Assembly (NCBI GenBank): GCA_964645005.1
Contig: CAZXYS010000015.1
Span: forward strand, 1-64,000
Direction of reading: 5' to 3'
Length of the DNA: 64,000 bases
Source: CAZXYS01 sp964645005
GTDB lineage: Bacteria > Bacteroidota > Ignavibacteria > Kapaibacteriales > UBA2268
The translations under genes were made by a program, and so were the position numbers. Within the stretch, counting starts at the first letter, position 1; every line of letters begins with the position of its first letter. The notes under the pieces are model-generated. The model worked only from the letters and a program-made list of their open reading frames with translations. It was not told the DNA's origin and searched no databases. Shown here piece by piece: positions 1 through 8,084 of this stretch.

Positions 1-749
1 GGATTCACAATACAAAAATTGCATTTGTGGCAAAAAACAGCTAACCCGCCTCAGAACGTCCCGTCAGATGTTACATCTGACGAATTCCCCTCTTTGAGGG
101 GTGTCCCAGCGCAGTTGCAGCTCAACGGAAACCACGCTTTAGCGCGGCGAGGGCGGGTCGGATTCTTATTAACTCATGGTTTTTGATAAACCTATGGGAG
201 ATTTGTGCTTACAAAAGTGTTAGATGGGATTTTTCATTAGCATAAACCCAAAAAACCATTAGAAATTTGAATTTACTGTAAACTTATGTAACAAAGTGCT
301 TTAGCACTTTGAAAAGGAAGTGAAAACTTCGAATTAGCAGCAAGCTAAAGTTTGCTGCTGCAAGTTTTTACAAATAATAGTACATATTTTTTAATGCAAA
401 ATATAGGGTTATCAAAAACCAGGGGTTAAATAAGAATCCACCTTGCCATCGCCGCGCTAAATCGTGGTTTTCGCTGAGCTGCAACTGCGCTCGGGCACCC
501 CACAAAGAGGAGAATTCCAAGGGGGTCCCAAAAGCGTCATTCTGAACGGAATGAAGTTGAGCGAAGTTGAGCGGGGCGAAATCCTGCTTTAGCAGGGTAG
601 AGTGAAGAATCCAGAATGCCCGTCAGGACTGGATTCTTCGCTGCGTTCAGAATGACGTTCCAAATGTTTCGCCACTTACAAGACAGCTTAGAGTCGTTTC
701 TAGGCAAGTTAGCTTTTTTTCCACAAATGCAATTTTGTATTTTGAATCC
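1..749. repeat. Nested inverted-repeat block, gene-free
   Basis: No coding region is supported in the first 849 bases; the block is built of nested palindromes. Bases 1-45 are an imperfect inverse copy of 708-749. Bases 82-198 are an imperfect inverse copy of 404-518: both hold GAATTCC, the GAGG/CCTC run, GCAACTGCGC/GCGCAGTTGC, the GCGCGGCGA/TCGCCGCGC stretch and AAGAATCC/GGATTCTTA. A 21-base palindrome (CGTCAGATGT, one T, ACATCTGACG) lies at 62-82. The centre (about 200-400) has small hairpins such as AAAGTGCTTTAGCACTTT. Inference: a composite of MITE-like elements inserted into one another. Confidence 0.75.
534..657. repeat. Palindromic repeat with TCATTCTGAACG terminal inverted repeats
   Basis: The sequence CGTCATTCTGAACG (535-548) is repeated perfectly in inverse orientation at 644-657. 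Inside are a CCTGC-TTTA-GCAGG hairpin (583-596) and an 11-base inverted pair GAAGAATCCAG/CTGGATTCTTC (604-614, 629-639). The left end recurs, inverted and partial, at 37836-37865, so it is a dispersed element. No coding capacity is seen. Confidence 0.75.
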
Positions 750-849
750 GGGTTAAATAGGGCTTTGATAGGTTAAATATTGATTCCCTAAACCCCCATC
801 TTGCCAGGAAAGAGAGTTAGGGAATTCATTTATACTTACTATATCTATA

Positions 850-1812
850 TTAAAAAGTGAAAGTGAGCCCGATCTGATAGGTGTCAAACATCAGGGGATG
901 TGCGCTGTTCAGCGGCCAGTTCATCTTCTCTTTTTGAAGTTCGTAAAAGCCATAAGCCAAGCCGTTCTTTAATACGAAATTTACAACAGGGACAAGATGC
1001 GGTGAGGACTCCTCGACCTTGTTCACAAATACATCTAACAAACCGTTACCGGCTCCATGTATTAACTTACTCAACGTCCAATACCAGAAGAGATGTCTCT
1101 GATATACGACCGTACGTCCGTATTCCGCATTGATACTTATATTTTCCAGCAATCTGATATTGATACCGCCGCTGAAGTGGTCGCTGAACCTGAAATTGTC
1201 GTAGTCATTGAACTTCTGTCCGGCATAAGTAGAGTCAGGTTGGTCAGGATCAAATTCCGTTTGTGACCAGCCAATTCCGCCGGCATGGAATAATAGAATA
1301 TTTGATTTTTCACCAAGCAGCCAACCGTATCCGCTGCCATTTGTTAATCCGAATTTCCATGTGTTGGTTTCAATGTCACCGTCGTCTCCTGAAATTCCAA
1401 TGTCTGAAAGGGCATTATTCAAAAAGAGGTAATTGAAATCTCCCTCGGTAACGCTTTTATCCGGTTCCAATCTGTAAAGATTACTGTAGCCAATATTTAA
1501 CTCAACCGAGTTGATCATGGCAAAACCACCAAGAAGGTCGTCATAATAAACAGGCTGGGAAAATCCGTATTTTAGATTTATTATTGGAGCTCTTTTCTCA
1601 ATGGTTGACCTTTTTGAATGCTTGTCAAATTTCCATTCGCCAAAAACCATGTTGTCCCACTCTTCTTCATCTTCGTCATCGAATTTGATTTCCGGTTCCT
1701 CTTCCGTTTCTTCGATCTTTTCTTCTTCCTTTTTTTCCTCTTCCTGAGCATAAAGTCCATTGAATGTAAATATCAGGAATAACGCCGCCAATATAGTTGT
1801 AAATCGCTTCAT
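850..1812 (-). CDS. Predicted outer-membrane/exported protein with acidic N-terminal linker
   Basis: I do not recognise a named family. The chosen ATG at 1812 gives a clear signal peptide (MKRFTTILAALFLIF... ending at YAQ) and is preceded by AAGGGAA; the longer frame back to 1878 lacks this logic. After the signal come about 30 residues dominated by Glu, Asp and Lys, then about 260 residues of alternating hydrophobic and polar character. Several end-of-strand aromatic residues and a C-terminal LTFTF suggest an outer-membrane beta-barrel. It lies 84 bases downstream of the Omp85-family gene on the same strand and is probably co-transcribed with it. Role unknown; the barrel assignment is inference. 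Confidence 0.7.
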   Translation of the reverse strand: MKRFTTILAALFLIFTFNGLYAQEEEKKEEEKIEETEEEPEIKFDDEDEEEWDNMVFGEWKFDKHSKRSTIEKRAPIINLKYGFSQPVYYDDLLGGFAMINSVELNIGYSNLYRLEPDKSVTEGDFNYLFLNNALSDIGISGDDGDIETNTWKFGLTNGSGYGWLLGEKSNILLFHAGGIGWSQTEFDPDQPDSTYAGQKFNDYDNFRFSDHFSGGINIRLLENISINAEYGRTVVYQRHLFWYWTLSKLIHGAGNGLLDVFVNKVEESSPHLVPVVNFVLKNGLAYGFYELQKEKMNWPLNSAHPLMFDTYQIGLTFTF

Positions 1813-1896
1813 TTTGATTCCCTTGATTATTGTTACCATTTTACAGATTATTACGAGAAATATAATGATAAGTTGCATTGATATAATATGAATATA

Positions 1897-4176
1897 TTAA
1901 AATGAAAATCCCAAGCCGATGTGGAATTGAATTTCATCGAACTTCTTGTCGATTATGCTGGGATCGTACAGCGGATATGCAAAATCCACACGGAAAGGAC
2001 CTATAGGAGTCTTGTACCAGATGCCTAATCCGGCTGAAACGGCTAACTTTGTAGCATATTCGTACCACTCGACTTTAGTTTCTACATTCTCGGCGAGCCA
2101 GCCGAAAGCGTTTCCAACGTCAACGAAGCCGGTAAACCCGAAGCCGGCAATAAAATCCTGCATAGATTTTGTCAGGCTCTTGAAAGCGGGAAACTGGTAT
2201 CTCACTTCTCCTGAAAACTCTATGATGGTGGAACTTCCGACGAAATTCTGAAGGAAGTCGTAACTTGAGACGCTTCCGGCGCTGTCAATATCAAAGCTGG
2301 TATAACGCAGTTCACGTGCCGGCCAACCTCTTACGCTGTTTGCGCCGCCGGCAAAGAATTGTTTCTCCAGTGGAATGAACGGATCGTCAATGGTCGGGAA
2401 TATATGCCCGATTCTTGCTTTCCCGGCAAGAACAGTTCTGTCGTTCATACTTTTAAAGCTGTGGAGAGCGAATTGCGGGCGGACGAAGTGTGATACACCG
2501 CTGAGATTTTCAGAGATATTTCTGGGTATGAGCGGGAAATCTATAGCAGCTGTAAGATAATATCCTCGGGAAGGATAGAAAATGTTATCGCGATGCTCTC
2601 CAATTGCTGTGAATCCCATCAGAGTTGAAGTCAAGCCGCTGAACTTGCTTACGTGGTCATCCAGCGTTGAATATATCAGCAGGGATTGCCTGATCCTGTT
2701 GGAATCCTCGCGGGTCATTGCATTTTCGTAGGGTTTGCTGGAAAACTCGCCGAAGTTCATTGGGTCCTGATGTTCGAACAGAAAGCTTACTGACCAATCG
2801 GTTAGAACGTTGAATGACTGCTGCTTGACAGGGAATTTGAAAGGCAGCGAGATTGTCTTCAGTACAAGACCTTCGAAAAGACGTCTGTAAGATATCATAG
2901 GATTTGTAAATGCTCCTACGCGGGAACCGCCAGCAACAAGTATGATCGGCTGCCCGAATTTTACTGAGAGCTGTCCCTCAAGGTCCTGCACTTGCCACGT
3001 TTCCGGCTCATTGAGTGTCCAGCCTTTGAATGTATTGTTGACATCCCTGATTACCCCCCTTGCTGACGGATTCAATACCTGTGCTATCCCAAAAATATTC
3101 CTGTGAACAAAAGACGCTTCGACACCTGCATTAACAAAATTATCTATCGTCTGATTAACAAATATACCCGTGTTCCATTCTTTCAGCTTCCTGTACTGGC
3201 AGAAAACCCTTAGATTTAGTGTGGAATCATTTTGCGGAGCGAATTCCGAAGTTGTATCGATCGCCACGAGATTGAATGTTCCGAGATAGCGCAGATTGCT
3301 TTCTGATTTTTTCACTTTTTGGCGGCTGTACCAATCCCCTTCTTCGATCTCCATCTGGATTTTTTTCATTGAATTGGCTACTTTGTGCTGTCCCTTTTTG
3401 TCATCTACATAATCGATTCTGCCGATTTTTTGACGCTCCCCTGTATGAAAAACAACTGTTATGCTATCCTGATAATTTACCGGATCTTTTACTACTGTGG
3501 GCGGCGTTTCATAATAAGAATAATAGTATCCTGTATTTAATAACACACGATGGATTTGATTTATCTCGGTCATCACCTCATTTTCATTGAATCCTTCTCC
3601 AATCAGATCAAGTTTCACATTTTCAATTCTTAAATTTACTTCCCTGGGCAGCGAGTCCAAACCAATGTAGTTGATCGTTTTAAGTGTAAAAGGTTTTCCT
3701 TCATTAATATGAAACGTAAGGATATTTTCTCTTTCTGCCGTATCCGCCCGAAATGTGTATGAAATTTCAGCAAAGTGGAAACCATGTTTATTATAAAATG
3801 TTTGCAGGGTTTGCAGGTCATTTTCAACTTTAATTTTGTTGAAGAAACCCAATTCATGCATCATCGATTTGATGGAATTTTCAAGAGAACTCTTCAATTG
3901 GGAAGGTGCAGCACTAATATTCTTTATATTGAAATAATAAAATGAGGAAAGATTAAAGAATATAGATGTTTCGTTTGCCTCTGTATTTATGAGCTTTTGC
4001 AGTTCCGAATCAGTGAAATTTTTATTTCCCTCGAATTTAAGTATGTGAATTTCATTGAGAAGCTTTTCATAACGCGATCTTATCAAATTATCATCAGTCT
4101 GGGAATACAAATCGTTACAAATAACAAGTGTTAATACTGCTGTTAAAATAGGTATTAATATTTTACTTATCTGCAT
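1897..4176 (-). CDS. Omp85/BamA-TamA family outer-membrane protein
   Basis: The 759-residue protein starts with a signal peptide (MQISKILIPILTAVLTLVI...LYSQ). Residues of about 35-330 look like POTRA repeats: they carry short 'ILKFEGNKNFTDSEL'-type and 'INYIGLDSLPREV'-type motifs and repeated 'YxxxGYYY' turns. The remainder is a 16-strand-type barrel with the family signature FFAGGANSVRGW (loop 6 VRGW) near residue 610 and a terminal GLGFSF. Omp85 proteins insert or export outer-membrane proteins. Whether this is the essential BamA or a TamA-like paralogue cannot be settled here: the usual BamA neighbours (skp/ompH, lpxD) are absent and the POTRA region is short, so I leave the symbol blank. 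A predicted barrel protein is encoded immediately downstream. Confidence 0.9.
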   Translation of the reverse strand: MQISKILIPILTAVLTLVICNDLYSQTDDNLIRSRYEKLLNEIHILKFEGNKNFTDSELQKLINTEANETSIFFNLSSFYYFNIKNISAAPSQLKSSLENSIKSMMHELGFFNKIKVENDLQTLQTFYNKHGFHFAEISYTFRADTAERENILTFHINEGKPFTLKTINYIGLDSLPREVNLRIENVKLDLIGEGFNENEVMTEINQIHRVLLNTGYYYSYYETPPTVVKDPVNYQDSITVVFHTGERQKIGRIDYVDDKKGQHKVANSMKKIQMEIEEGDWYSRQKVKKSESNLRYLGTFNLVAIDTTSEFAPQNDSTLNLRVFCQYRKLKEWNTGIFVNQTIDNFVNAGVEASFVHRNIFGIAQVLNPSARGVIRDVNNTFKGWTLNEPETWQVQDLEGQLSVKFGQPIILVAGGSRVGAFTNPMISYRRLFEGLVLKTISLPFKFPVKQQSFNVLTDWSVSFLFEHQDPMNFGEFSSKPYENAMTREDSNRIRQSLLIYSTLDDHVSKFSGLTSTLMGFTAIGEHRDNIFYPSRGYYLTAAIDFPLIPRNISENLSGVSHFVRPQFALHSFKSMNDRTVLAGKARIGHIFPTIDDPFIPLEKQFFAGGANSVRGWPARELRYTSFDIDSAGSVSSYDFLQNFVGSSTIIEFSGEVRYQFPAFKSLTKSMQDFIAGFGFTGFVDVGNAFGWLAENVETKVEWYEYATKLAVSAGLGIWYKTPIGPFRVDFAYPLYDPSIIDKKFDEIQFHIGLGFSF

Positions 4177-4397
4177 TTAACCCAAATATGAATGTTGATT
4201 AATAATGAGAAAGCAAAATTAAATCAAATTATAAAATTAAAAAAGTATTTTGAAATTAACTGTTTGCATTCCTTATTAACTGCAAGAAGAAATAAATTCT
4301 CAGGAAGGAAATCCACAATAATAATAGTATGATAATGCTGCATAAAAATAGCGGGCAAAGCCTGCTTAATTGAATAACCATTGCTTAATTTATACCT

Positions 4398-4637
4398 CTA
4401 ATAATATTGCTCTTCTTCATCATCGTTGTAAAAGTATTCTTCGTTGGTAATGTCCTCATATTCGGGCCAAAGGTCTTCCATCGATTCGATCAGCTCATCG
4501 GTATCATCCAGTTCATGCAGATTATCAATAACCTGTTGTGGACAACCGGATCTGTTAGCATAGTCGAGCAATTCTTCTTTTGTTGCGGGCCACGGCGCAT
4601 CCTCCAGATATTTCGCAAGTTCGGGAGTCCAAAACAT
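4398..4637 (-). CDS. Small DUF2795-type protein
   Basis: A 79-residue soluble acidic protein. The first half (FWTPELAKYLEDAPWPATKE, then ELL.YA...G.P..V...L..L) matches the short DUF2795 pattern of small actinobacterial and FCB proteins; the C-terminal third is almost entirely Asp, Glu and Tyr. A perfect GGAGG lies seven bases before the ATG at 4637, which decides the start; a frame extending 13 codons upstream to 4676 has no ribosome binding site. DUF2795 has no established biochemical role; members are often described as stress- or dormancy-linked, but nothing local supports a specific function. Confidence 0.75.
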   Translation of the reverse strand: MFWTPELAKYLEDAPWPATKEELLDYANRSGCPQQVIDNLHELDDTDELIESMEDLWPEYEDITNEEYFYNDDEEEQYY

Positions 4638-5283
4638 ACTTTTTCCTCCAAGGATTATATTTTTGTCTTTTTTCATTTTCTTATTTTTATGTGTTATTAA
4701 GTAAATTTATTTTATAAAAACCAAATTTATTTGAAAAATTTTTTTAATGTCAATCCCATTGTTAATGAGATATAAAGCGTTATTTACAAAATACCGTCGT
4801 AATCCACGGCTTTGTATTTTATTTTTTGGCGAAATTATTATTTTTCCTGACAAATCCAAATTTTTTTTTATCAACACCTGTATTTTTATTAAAAATACCT
4901 TCTTTTATACTCAACAAATAAATTTAAAAATAGTTACACAAATAATTGGCATCAATTTAATCGTAAATTGAAAATTAAATTATTTTCATAATATTCTGTA
5001 TTCAGAAACGTTGAAATAATTAAATATTTTTAATACGAAATTATTTTCATTAATATTTGTAATTAATTTTCATTAAAGAATATATAAGGAAATAATTTAG
5101 ATTCATATACAATTAATTTTCGGTATATTAATATTAAAAAATGCAACAATCATGTTACATTTTTTCTTATAGTAATTGTATTCTTTTTATAAAATAATAT
5201 ATTACAACTGTATAAAATAAAAGTTCTTTATAAATTTAGAACAGACAATAAATTATTAATTAATAAATATTTACGGAATAAAA
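4638..5283. other. Long AT-rich intergenic region
   Basis: This divergent spacer of about 646 bases separates the DUF2795 gene from the Hdr-like operon. It is extremely rich in A and T (poly-A/T tracts throughout). The short open frames in it have no convincing ribosome binding site or protein-like composition. It presumably holds the promoters of both flanking genes, but I cannot assign specific -35/-10 boxes because too many TATAAT-like strings occur by chance. Confidence 0.6.
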
Positions 5284-6228
5284 ATGCTCGCTTTACAAAT
5301 CCTAACTTATGTATCAATTGTTGTTTTTATCGTAATGATAATTTCGAAGGGATACCGTATTGCCAAAGCGCCGGTACACCTCAGATGGGAACTATACCCG
5401 GTTCCGCATGAACGTGGGCGCTCGGCTTACGGCGGTTCCCGCCTTGAAGAAGTTGACTGGTGGACGAAAGATCAGAAGAAAGATCATATAAACGAATGGA
5501 AGGAAATGGCTCAGGAAATACTATTGATGAAGGGCGTAAGAGAGCACAATGAGAGTCTCTGGCTTGGTTCCTTTCCTTTTCATCTTGGTTTATATTTTTA
5601 TATAGGAAATGTTGCATTGATATTGATAGTAGCTATTCTTAGTTTTACAGGAGTTGAAATTACAATATCAGCAACAGGTATCGAATTAGTGCTGTTTTGG
5701 GTAGTATATCTGGCTGCCTGGATAGGTGCGGCGATAGGTGTTTTTGGGTCGCTGCGGCTGCTTTTCCTGAGGATAGTCGACCGCGGCATGGCTGCCTATA
5801 GCACACCCAGCCACTACTTTAATATAATACTTATCGGAGCTATCTTTGCTACAGCTTTGCTCTGGTTAATTTCCGACAAAACTTTTATTTCAAATGCAGG
5901 CGGATATGTTGCCGGTATAATTACATTTTCCCAATATCCGTCTTTACCTGTAGTGGGGATTTTGAACATAGTGCTTACACTGGCATTTCTGATATATCTG
6001 CCATTTACGCACATGACTCATTTCTTCACTAAGTACTTTATATATCATAATGTTAGATGGGAAGATGCTCCTAACGTTGATGGACATAAGATGCAGCAAC
6101 AAATTTCAGAATTATTGAATCAGCCGGTTAGCTGGTCAGCTCCGCATATAGCGGCTGACGGTAAAAGAACATGGCTGGCTGTTGCCACAGAACCTGTAAA
6201 TAAACCCGAAGAGGAGGAAAATAAATGA
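5284..6228 (+). CDS. HdrE/DsrM/NarI-like membrane cytochrome b subunit
   Basis: A 314-residue integral membrane protein with one N-terminal helix, a polar loop of about 75 residues, then a bundle of four or more hydrophobic helices (about residues 98-265). Candidate haem-ligating histidines include those in FPFHLGLYF (about 100) and FTHMTHFFTKYF (about 245). This layout fits the nitrate-reductase-gamma/HdrE/DsrM family, which passes electrons between the quinone pool and an associated iron-sulphur subunit. The next gene encodes that kind of partner and its ATG overlaps this stop codon (ATGA), implying translational coupling and a two-subunit complex. Redox partners and direction are not visible from sequence; dsrAB or other dsr genes are absent from the window. 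Confidence 0.82.
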   Translation: MLALQILTYVSIVVFIVMIISKGYRIAKAPVHLRWELYPVPHERGRSAYGGSRLEEVDWWTKDQKKDHINEWKEMAQEILLMKGVREHNESLWLGSFPFHLGLYFYIGNVALILIVAILSFTGVEITISATGIELVLFWVVYLAAWIGAAIGVFGSLRLLFLRIVDRGMAAYSTPSHYFNIILIGAIFATALLWLISDKTFISNAGGYVAGIITFSQYPSLPVVGILNIVLTLAFLIYLPFTHMTHFFTKYFIYHNVRWEDAPNVDGHKMQQQISELLNQPVSWSAPHIAADGKRTWLAVATEPVNKPEEEENK

Positions 6229-7829
6229 AACCGATAAAACTTAAAGACATAAGCAGTTTCCAGGGCGAAACACTTGTAGACCTGGACCCTAATGAATTTT
6301 TCGAACTGCCGGCGCCTTATGACAAGTTAGAGGAACTGCCGGGCTTCAGAAAATTAAAAGAGGGAGCCCTCGACGAATTCGACGGCGCTATTGACGGAGT
6401 CCTTGCTGCAGGCATACCCAAACCTAAATCAAAAGAAGAAGAACAGGAAATAATAGATAAATTTATCGAAGGTGTCAAAAAGCTCTTCACGAAACAAAAT
6501 AACTGGACTTTCCTGCAGCCGCTCTTGCTTTCGATGGAGCACTGCGCCCGCTGTCAGACCTGCAACGATGATTGCCCGGTATACGAATCAAGCGGCTATA
6601 AAGAGATTTACCGCCCGACCTATCGTGCGGAAATTCTGAGGAAACTGTACTTCAAATATGCCCGCCCCGGGAACAAGTTGTTCAACAAGTTTCAGCACGG
6701 TGATATAGAAGTTAACTGGAATCTAATAACACGCTTGTACGAACTGGCTTACCGCTGTACACTGTGCCGCAGATGCGCCCAGAGCTGCGCTATTGGCGTG
6801 GATAACGGGCTGATAACTCATGAACTGAGGAAGATATTCAGCTCTGAACTCGGCTGGGCGCCGAAAGAACTGCACGAAAAAGGCACTGTACAACAGCTCG
6901 AGATTGGCTCGAGTACAGGAATGAATGTGCTCGCAGTCAAAGATAACATTGAATTCATTGATGAAGACATGCAGGATCGCACCGGCTATAACATCGAAAC
7001 GCCATGGGATAAGGAAGGCGCCGATGTTCTGCTGCTCCACAATGCAGGTGAAATTCTCGCCTGGCCCGAAAATCCCGGCGCTTTTGCAGTACTGTTCGAG
7101 GCTGCCGGTATTTCCTGGACGATGTCCAGCGATCTGGTTGGCTATGACGGCGTGAATTACGGCTTATTCTATGATGATTTCCAGTTGGCAAAGATAGCTG
7201 TCAAGCATCTGGAAATAGCCAAAAAACTCGGCGTGAAGAAAATTGTTATGGGCGAATGCGGTCACGAGAGCAAAGCGCTTGGCGTAATCGCTGATAGAAT
7301 AGTCAATAATGCGGTCCAGCGGGAGACGGCAATGACACTGCTTGAGAATATTGTTTTCAGTGGCAGGCTGAATCTTGATCCTACAAAAAATGATTTCCCT
7401 GTAACGCTGCATGACCCGTGCAATCTGGTCAGATCGATGGGCGTAGTCGAACCACAGCGCCGCGTTCTGAGGCATATAGCGCCCCGCTTTAGGGAAATGA
7501 CGCCTCACGGTGTACGCAACTACTGCTGCGGCGGCGGAAGCGGATTCGCTATTATGTCGGCTCATAACTTTAACGATTGGCGAATGCATGTTTCCGGCAG
7601 GAAGAAGTTCAAGCAAATACTCGATTCTTTCTCAGACGAGGAGCCGGGTCCCGACACCAAGAAATATGTCTGCGCGCCATGCTCTAACTGCAAAGGCCAG
7701 ATACGCGACCTGTTCGATTTCTACGGCGCTAAAGAGAAATCCGGGCTTTATTACGGCGGATTGGTCGAGCTCGTAGTCAATGCTATGGTGGATATCAAGG
7801 AACCGTTCATTGATTTTGATATGATGTAA
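6225..7829 (+). CDS. HdrD/DsrK-like (Fe-S) oxidoreductase with CCG domains
   Basis: The 534-residue protein has two ferredoxin-type clusters in the first third: CARCQTCNDDCPVY at about residue 107 and CTLCRRCAQSCAIG at about 178. CCG-domain cysteines follow in the C-terminal half: GECGHE near 345, HDPCN near 399, NYCCGGGSG near 434 and CAPCSNC near 483. This is the architecture of HdrD and DsrK, where CCG domains bind a noncubane [4Fe-4S] cluster that handles disulphides. Residues 1-95 form an extra N-terminal region. It is cytoplasmic, held at the membrane by the overlapping upstream HdrE/DsrM-like gene. The natural substrate is unknown; heterodisulphide, DsrC-type trisulphide or an electron-transfer-only role are all possible. 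Confidence 0.88.
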   Translation: MKPIKLKDISSFQGETLVDLDPNEFFELPAPYDKLEELPGFRKLKEGALDEFDGAIDGVLAAGIPKPKSKEEEQEIIDKFIEGVKKLFTKQNNWTFLQPLLLSMEHCARCQTCNDDCPVYESSGYKEIYRPTYRAEILRKLYFKYARPGNKLFNKFQHGDIEVNWNLITRLYELAYRCTLCRRCAQSCAIGVDNGLITHELRKIFSSELGWAPKELHEKGTVQQLEIGSSTGMNVLAVKDNIEFIDEDMQDRTGYNIETPWDKEGADVLLLHNAGEILAWPENPGAFAVLFEAAGISWTMSSDLVGYDGVNYGLFYDDFQLAKIAVKHLEIAKKLGVKKIVMGECGHESKALGVIADRIVNNAVQRETAMTLLENIVFSGRLNLDPTKNDFPVTLHDPCNLVRSMGVVEPQRRVLRHIAPRFREMTPHGVRNYCCGGGSGFAIMSAHNFNDWRMHVSGRKKFKQILDSFSDEEPGPDTKKYVCAPCSNCKGQIRDLFDFYGAKEKSGLYYGGLVELVVNAMVDIKEPFIDFDMM

Positions 7830-7997
7830 GTTCGCCAATTCTCATTTCAAATTTTTTGAAAGATGAGTTGATAATTTGAATTAACACATTTTTGACAGCG
7901 GTGAACGGCTAACGGTTAAAGTTTCTGATTTAAATATATTTCTTTGGTGTTTAAATTGGGATTTACTGTCCAGGGATTGAAGAAAAAACACCGGTTG

Positions 7998-8069
7998 TGT
8001 GCACAGAGCGAAAAAAATTGTTGACTTTAATCGGGAGTTTGCTTAATATTCACAAAAAAACTGTGCACA
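7998..8069 (+). promoter_or_regulatory. Sigma-70-type promoter flanked by two TGTGCACA palindromes
   Basis: TTGACT (8021-8026), a 17-base spacer and TAATAT (8044-8049) make a near-consensus promoter ending 36 bases before the kinase ATG at 8085. The octamer TGTGCACA, a perfect palindrome, occurs at about 7998-8005 and again at about 8062-8069, bracketing the promoter with centres 64 bases apart. The promoter call rests on sequence; operator function for the octamers is inference. Confidence 0.6.
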
Positions 8070-8084
8070 AGGATCCTAAATACG

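Noticed and set aside
900..1133. Open frame of 77 codons on the plus strand opposite the outer-membrane protein gene
   Set aside because: It is antisense to a gene with a signal peptide and ribosome binding site, has a low-complexity Ser/Arg start and no recognisable features.
4747..4971. 74-codon plus-strand frame in the AT-rich spacer
   Set aside because: Composition is that expected from poly-A/T DNA (Phe, Ile, Lys, Asn), with no Shine-Dalgarno and no family similarity.
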